Positions 29,201 through 31,899 of a stretch of 31,899 nt of DNA are shown piece by piece. Under the pieces are notes generated by a model that saw only the letters and a program-made list of their open reading frames with translations, was not told the origin of the DNA and did not search any database. The translations under genes were made by a program, and so were the position numbers. The stretch lies in the IMG/VR virus record IMGVR_UViG_3300042876_001171, positions 1 to 31,899 of that record. The stretch is one strand, 5' to 3'. How positions within the stretch are numbered: the first letter of the stretch is position 1; each line of letters opens with the position of its first letter. The stretch is from a virus.

Positions 29201-30155
29201 CCGGCCCGCCGACAACGCCACCGTAGGCGCCCCCGCCGGCACGCCCGTGGGCTCGATCCTGGCCGAGCAGGTGGAGTCGCAAACCGGTGCCACGGCCAAG
29301 GCCAATGCGGCGCAGTCGGCCGCGGAAAGCACCGCCGCCGCGCTCGCGGCACAGCGCCTGCGCAAAGACGCCGCCGACGTGCTCAGCGGCACCGTCAGCA
29401 TCAGCGCCACCGCCGGCGCCGGCTTGCGCGTCGGCACCCTCACATGGGACGCCGCCGGCAACCGCACCGGCGGCTCAGGCGTGGCCGTCACCCCAGGCGG
29501 CATCGTCGGGCACAACGGCACGGAGGTTACGTTCAGCTTCAACGCCGCCACCGGCGAGGTCGCCGTAAGGGGCGACATCAGCGGGTCCAGTGGCAACTTT
29601 CTCGGCAACGTGATCGTAGGCAGTGGCGTGAGCTATACGTCGGGCACTGGCGCGTTCATCGGCGTCGACGGCGGTGTTGCCAAGTTCAGGGTGGGATCGG
29701 TCGAAGAATACGTCCGCTGGACGGGCAGCGCCTTGGAGATCAAGCAAAGGGGCGCCATCCCGACCCCGGGCAGCTTCTACGCCACCGCAAACGCGTTTGG
29801 CGGCTGGGGCGCCATCGCCGGCATTGAGTTTCGGCGCAACGGTGAGGTCTACGTGCGCCAGGGCACCACCCAAAACCTGATCACCCCGGAGCTGGCCGGC
29901 CAGTGGCACGACCCCATCGGCGCCACCGTTGGAGACTCGTTCCAACTCCGCGTCGACATCGTGTCCGGGGATGCGTACATCCAAGGTGTTGTGGTCGGCG
30001 CCTGGGCGCCCATGAACACCACGCTGCAGATCATGATGACGGCCGACCCGCCATGGAGCTTTCGTAACGGGGATTTCGCCTATCAAATCCGCCGTGCGTC
30101 GGACCAGCGCGTCGTCAGCACCGGCATGCTGTATCTAGGAGCATACGCCGAATGA
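26280..30155 (+). CDS. Tail tip / host-specificity protein, J-like, 1291 aa
   Basis: GTG 26280 starts the central tail-tip protein. The N-terminal 35 residues are hydrophobic (YTLTATSVLTYSQIVALTYT), followed by a conserved J-like core: VFKHTHGANKEFYTLVIALA near residue 90, PNISAVMRGARVFDP near 270-285 and WTENPALIARDWSL. A fibronectin-III-like domain lies near 560-680. From about residue 720 the architecture is modular: TAATTATWTGVSSRPANLAG near 721, a Trp-rich jelly-roll-like module near 758-950, and a second SAATTATWSGVSGPGRPA near 960. A central-spike-like end reaches residue 1291. It should recognise the host receptor and trigger injection. Confidence 0.92.
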   Translation: MPQAVAAWIATYTLTATSVLTYSQIVALTYTAFAAATITYGNHQRRKQQRAARDAFNASVEDRLVMTATAQAARSRVYGRVRNVDGVVFKHTHGANKEFYTLVIALAGHEVDAIEQVWFNDVPVALDAAGFVTTAPWNITQSFGSTLSMTVAGGAGSVTLPPGFQSSVPPQALLEGDEGFSYSVGGTVSNGVFSVSGALFDGVYRVMFQEAYTESRARVRRYTGAPGQNLYNDLTALVGAAVGPSDRFEGFAALLVTLQYDQDAFPTGVPNISAVMRGARVFDPRTSTTAWTENPALIARDWSLHPQGGGCVAAEINEPAFIAAANACDVSTTFALAQGGPTVRPLYQCGIVIPLDANPDEALGELCEAMAGQWGWAGGRLSVRAGVYRAPVATVTEDWVTSVEAIQITPGASTAEAVNVLRPTYADQGQGYVQTPGPEVRAAAYVTADGRELVQELQLGGVTQSVHAQHVCGVLLREAREALTVQLPCNLRAYPLELFDVVSVTLPRFGWAAKLFEVVAWRFSPAGGVLLTLRETAAANYTVAPEFDVLTASPNTGLARPEAPPAITGLAATSGGVAQIDGSSLARIRVTWDPVASEAVRQSGSIELQVAEVYAGLPAGDWPAVPPAAGRAVAADIFGQRIGRLVAIRARAVNTLGMRGPWVQITHQVSGRRAPVVWRQAAAPANASVQDGDEWVDTDDANRRYLRASGAWVDVRDATIATAATTATWTGVSSRPANLAGLGGGEAILNDATRPGAGNQYRNTDFELEPVGHTGPPTWFAHYNNGGYPASHLISAGGPIGNAKVWRITPGVDVFNTWGFLLFADGWTGWRNHLSYVWSFYARAPSGGNIVGAGFFANWNQWPESEEWLENPPLSTDWQRYVLRINFGNEAIDPNGFVSITAPPRAGVPLEFSCIAVEPGLTPSGWAPYQYVHNNRLYGLGTAGSGTEVANAALVPSINSAATTATWSGVSGPGRPADNATVGAPAGTPVGSILAEQVESQTGATAKANAAQSAAESTAAALAAQRLRKDAADVLSGTVSISATAGAGLRVGTLTWDAAGNRTGGSGVAVTPGGIVGHNGTEVTFSFNAATGEVAVRGDISGSSGNFLGNVIVGSGVSYTSGTGAFIGVDGGVAKFRVGSVEEYVRWTGSALEIKQRGAIPTPGSFYATANAFGGWGAIAGIEFRRNGEVYVRQGTTQNLITPELAGQWHDPIGATVGDSFQLRVDIVSGDAYIQGVVVGAWAPMNTTLQIMMTADPPWSFRNGDFAYQIRRASDQRVVSTGMLYLGAYAE

Positions 30156-30571
30156 GGGCGCTGCATACCGACATGGCGGTAACCCTGCCGGGTAAGCGCT
30201 GGATTGCGCACCAGTTGATCGACGAGGCCGCCGGTTGCGCCCGGCGCAAGCACATCACCGAGACGGCCGGCCAGCAAGCCGTGTACCTCATCAAGCTGCA
30301 GCAGGCCGAGCGCTATCTGGCAGCCCTGGCGGCATCGGAGCAGGCCGAGCCCGGCGCCTACATCGCCGCGGAGGCCGCAGCGCTGGGCATGTTGCCGCAG
30401 CAGCTTGCGGCCGATGTTGTGGCCACCGCCGCCGCGTGGAACGACGTGCTCGGCCCCTCAATCGAGGCCGCGCGCCGTAGCGGCAAGGTGGCTGTGAGCG
30501 AGGCGCCCACCGCCGCCGCCATCAACGACGCCCTGCACCAAGCGCTGCAGGCGCTGCGCGCCATCGGGTAA
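30152..30571 (+). CDS. Hypothetical tail-associated protein, 139 aa
   Basis: ATG 30152 overlaps the J-like stop as ATGA, with AGGAG further upstream. The protein is helical and Ala-rich: RWIAHQLIDEAAGCARRKHI, AVYLIKLQQAERYLAALAAS and INDALHQALQALRAIG. Its place directly after the tail tip gene suggests a tail-fibre chaperone or minor tip component, but there is no diagnostic motif. It is the last gene of the tail module; a gap of about 80 bases with no gene follows. Confidence 0.72.
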   Translation: MRALHTDMAVTLPGKRWIAHQLIDEAAGCARRKHITETAGQQAVYLIKLQQAERYLAALAASEQAEPGAYIAAEAAALGMLPQQLAADVVATAAAWNDVLGPSIEAARRSGKVAVSEAPTAAAINDALHQALQALRAIG

Positions 30572-30654
30572 CTGCCGCACCGCCATCAACCCAGCATCAC
30601 CCGCAGAGTGCGCCCCACGAGGCGCCCGCACCACATCACCGTGAGGGGCCCCAC

Positions 30655-31035
30655 ATGAGGCTCGATCCAGCATCAGGAGCGCCAGCGATGGCCGACCCAG
30701 CTACCACCGCCGCCAGCGTCGCCGCCGCCGCATCCGGCATCACCATGGCCCTGCTGGGCGTGGACTACCACAGCCTGCTGTACGGCCTGATCGGCGCGCT
30801 CATCGCCGTCAGCCAGAGCCAACACACCAGCCGCTGGCGCGCCGTCGTCAGCGTGGTGCTGTCCACCGTCACCGGCGCCGTGCTGGGCACTGCCGTCGTG
30901 CAGGCGCTGGGCCTTGAGGGCCGGGCGTCACTGCTGCTGGGGTGCATCGTGGGCGGCGCGGGCGCGCAGGCCCTGGTGCTGGGCTTGGTGAGGGCGGCAG
31001 AGTCGCGCGTCTCGCGCATGGGAGACCGGCCATGA
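30655..31035 (+). CDS. Probable holin, with two candidate starts 11 codons apart
   Basis: The protein has three hydrophobic segments (about GITMALLGVDYHSLLYGLIG, VVSVVLSTVTGAVLGTAVV and ASLLLGCIVGGAGAQALVLG) and a short charged tail RAAESRVSRMGDRP, as expected for a small holin that permeabilises the inner membrane. Two starts each have a ribosome site: ATG 30655 after GAGGGG, and ATG 30688 after AGGAG. The longer form adds MRLDPASGAPA, with one Arg and one Asp, before MADPATTAASVA. The neighbouring membrane protein and lysozyme complete a lysis cassette. Holin is inferred from topology and context. Confidence 0.72.
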   Translation: MRLDPASGAPAMADPATTAASVAAAASGITMALLGVDYHSLLYGLIGALIAVSQSQHTSRWRAVVSVVLSTVTGAVLGTAVVQALGLEGRASLLLGCIVGGAGAQALVLGLVRAAESRVSRMGDRP

Positions 31036-31334
31036 GCGTCAGCATCGACGTGCTCGATTTCTTGCTGCTGGTGCCCGCAGGCTACGTGCTGCTCGGGTGC
31101 ATCTGCCGACTCAACCTGATGGAGCCCGGCAGCAGCGCCTGGGCGTGGCGGGCGGTGTACTTGGCGCTCGCCGCGTGGACAGGCCACGTAGCGGCCGACC
31201 TGGCCGCAGCCGGCGCCGTGCCCCTGCGCGACGCGCTGGGCGTGCTGGCCATGGCCCTGTACGTGCACCTCACGCGCCGCCGCTGGGCCAACGGCGTGCC
31301 CGAGGTAGCGCAGTGCAAGCGCGAGGGCGCCTGA
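31032..31334 (+). CDS. Small membrane protein of the lysis cassette, 100 aa
   Basis: ATG 31032 overlaps the holin-like stop as ATGA. Three hydrophobic stretches are visible: VLDFLLLVPAGYVLLGCICR, AWRAVYLALAAWTGHVAADL and LRDALGVLAMALYVHL, followed by a basic tail RRRWANGVPEVAQCKREGA. It could be a second holin, an antiholin or a membrane accessory of lysis. I cannot decide between these from sequence. It is directly followed by the lysozyme gene (1 base gap). Confidence 0.72.
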   Translation: MSVSIDVLDFLLLVPAGYVLLGCICRLNLMEPGSSAWAWRAVYLALAAWTGHVAADLAAAGAVPLRDALGVLAMALYVHLTRRRWANGVPEVAQCKREGA

Positions 31335-31335
31335 C

Positions 31336-31899
31336 GTGACGGCCGCCACCGCCACCGCCCGCGTCGAGATCGTCACCCAACCCGGCCAGCCGCCCGGCGT
31401 GGCCGCGGGGCTGGTCAACCAGCGGGCCATCACACCCGCCCTGGCCCTGCTGCCCGGCGCCATGGACACCCCCGAGGCCCGCGTGATGCTGCTGGCCAAG
31501 GGGCTGCAAGAGTCCCGCCTGACGGCCCGCCGCCAGCTGGTGGGCACGCCCCCGCGCCCCACCGGCCCGGCCACCGGGCTGTGGCAGTTTGAGCAGAGCG
31601 GCGGCGTGGTGGGCGTGCTGCAGCACGACGCCAGCCGCTACTGGATGCACCGCGTGTGCCACGAGCGCGGCGTGCAGCCCGTGCCCCGCGCCGTGTGGCA
31701 GGCCCTGCAGCACGACGACATCCTGGCCGCGGCGGCGGCGCGGCTGCTGCTGTTCACCGACCCCCGGCGCCTGCCGGCCCTGGGCGACGAGCTCGCGGCG
31801 TGGCAGTGCTACATCCGCACGTGGCGGCCCGGCAAGCCCCACCGCAGCACCTGGGCGGGCCTGTACGCCGTGGCGCTGGCCGAGGTGGTGCCGGCGTGA
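31336..31899 (+). CDS. Lysozyme-like transglycosylase (endolysin), 187 aa
   Basis: GTG 31336 follows the preceding stop by one base. The catalytic glutamate is probably E59 in MLLAKGLQESRLTARRQLVG, followed by PTGPATGLWQFEQSGGVVGV, the pattern of SLT/lysozyme-fold muramidases of phages. The C-terminal part holds AAAARLLLFTDPRRLPAL and CYIRTWRPGKPHRSTW. There is no signal peptide or SAR domain, so export to the periplasm should depend on the holin. It cleaves peptidoglycan glycan strands at lysis. The window ends exactly at its stop codon; no spanin gene is visible up to there. Confidence 0.85.
   Translation: MTAATATARVEIVTQPGQPPGVAAGLVNQRAITPALALLPGAMDTPEARVMLLAKGLQESRLTARRQLVGTPPRPTGPATGLWQFEQSGGVVGVLQHDASRYWMHRVCHERGVQPVPRAVWQALQHDDILAAAAARLLLFTDPRRLPALGDELAAWQCYIRTWRPGKPHRSTWAGLYAVALAEVVPA

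Noticed and set aside
1-31899. Integrase, attachment sites, tRNA genes, CRISPR array
   Set aside because: I looked for tyrosine recombinase motifs, cloverleaf-like segments and regularly spaced repeats and found none; the phage ends lie outside the window.

Overview
The window is a contiguous stretch of a temperate, siphovirus-like phage or prophage in a very GC-rich host, probably a beta-proteobacterium of the order Burkholderiales. The host is inferred from strong G/C preference at third codon positions, frequent GTG starts and the flavour of the small accessory proteins. No host gene, tRNA, rRNA, IS element, CRISPR array, integrase or att site is visible. The left edge cuts through a gene and the right edge falls on the stop codon of the endolysin gene, so both phage ends lie outside.

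Layout. (1) 1-3869, minus strand: an early leftward operon of twelve tightly packed, mostly unknown small genes, with GTGA/ATGA overlaps, ending in a truncated HD-domain phosphohydrolase. (2) 3899-4861: the immunity region. Two operator clusters with the same 18-bp dyad (TGATRC-N6-GYATCA) and the same 25-bp spacing flank a membrane-anchored HIRAN-domain gene and a convergent XRE repressor gene. A cro-like gene starts at the right cluster. (3) 5151-6059: two unrelated minus-strand genes sit in a duplicated cassette framework, against the direction of the early right transcript. (4) 6058-10359: replication and control genes: an RHH regulator, a winged-helix protein, a 914-residue primase-helicase of the VapE/VirE type, a small unknown gene and a sigma-region-4-like putative late regulator. 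(5) 10370-10467: a candidate late promoter followed at once by a terminator, arranged as in lambda Q-pR'-tR'. (6) 10468-21218: HNH nuclease, small and large terminase, portal, ClpP-type prohead protease, HK97-fold capsid, a head-located carbohydrate-binding spike-like protein, a permuted papain-like protein and the connector genes. (7) 21336-30571: tail tube, G/GT chaperones with an A7 slippery site, tape measure, distal tail, hub, NlpC/P60 peptidase, the J-like tip protein and one unknown gene. (8) 30655-31899: lysis cassette with two small membrane proteins and a lysozyme-like transglycosylase.

How it works together. The repressor and Cro-like protein share an SR-x2-SGKTKE segment and probably compete for the same paired operators, silencing leftward and rightward early transcription in the lysogen. 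After induction the rightward transcript would make the replication proteins and the putative antiterminator, which would let RNA polymerase pass the terminator at 10429 and transcribe the head, tail and lysis genes as one long operon. The items most worth a second look are the HIRAN membrane protein inside the immunity region, the mirrored operator arrays, the duplicated cassette with swapped cargo genes, the palindromes 42 bp apart after the RHH gene, and the head spike with a carbohydrate-binding insertion.
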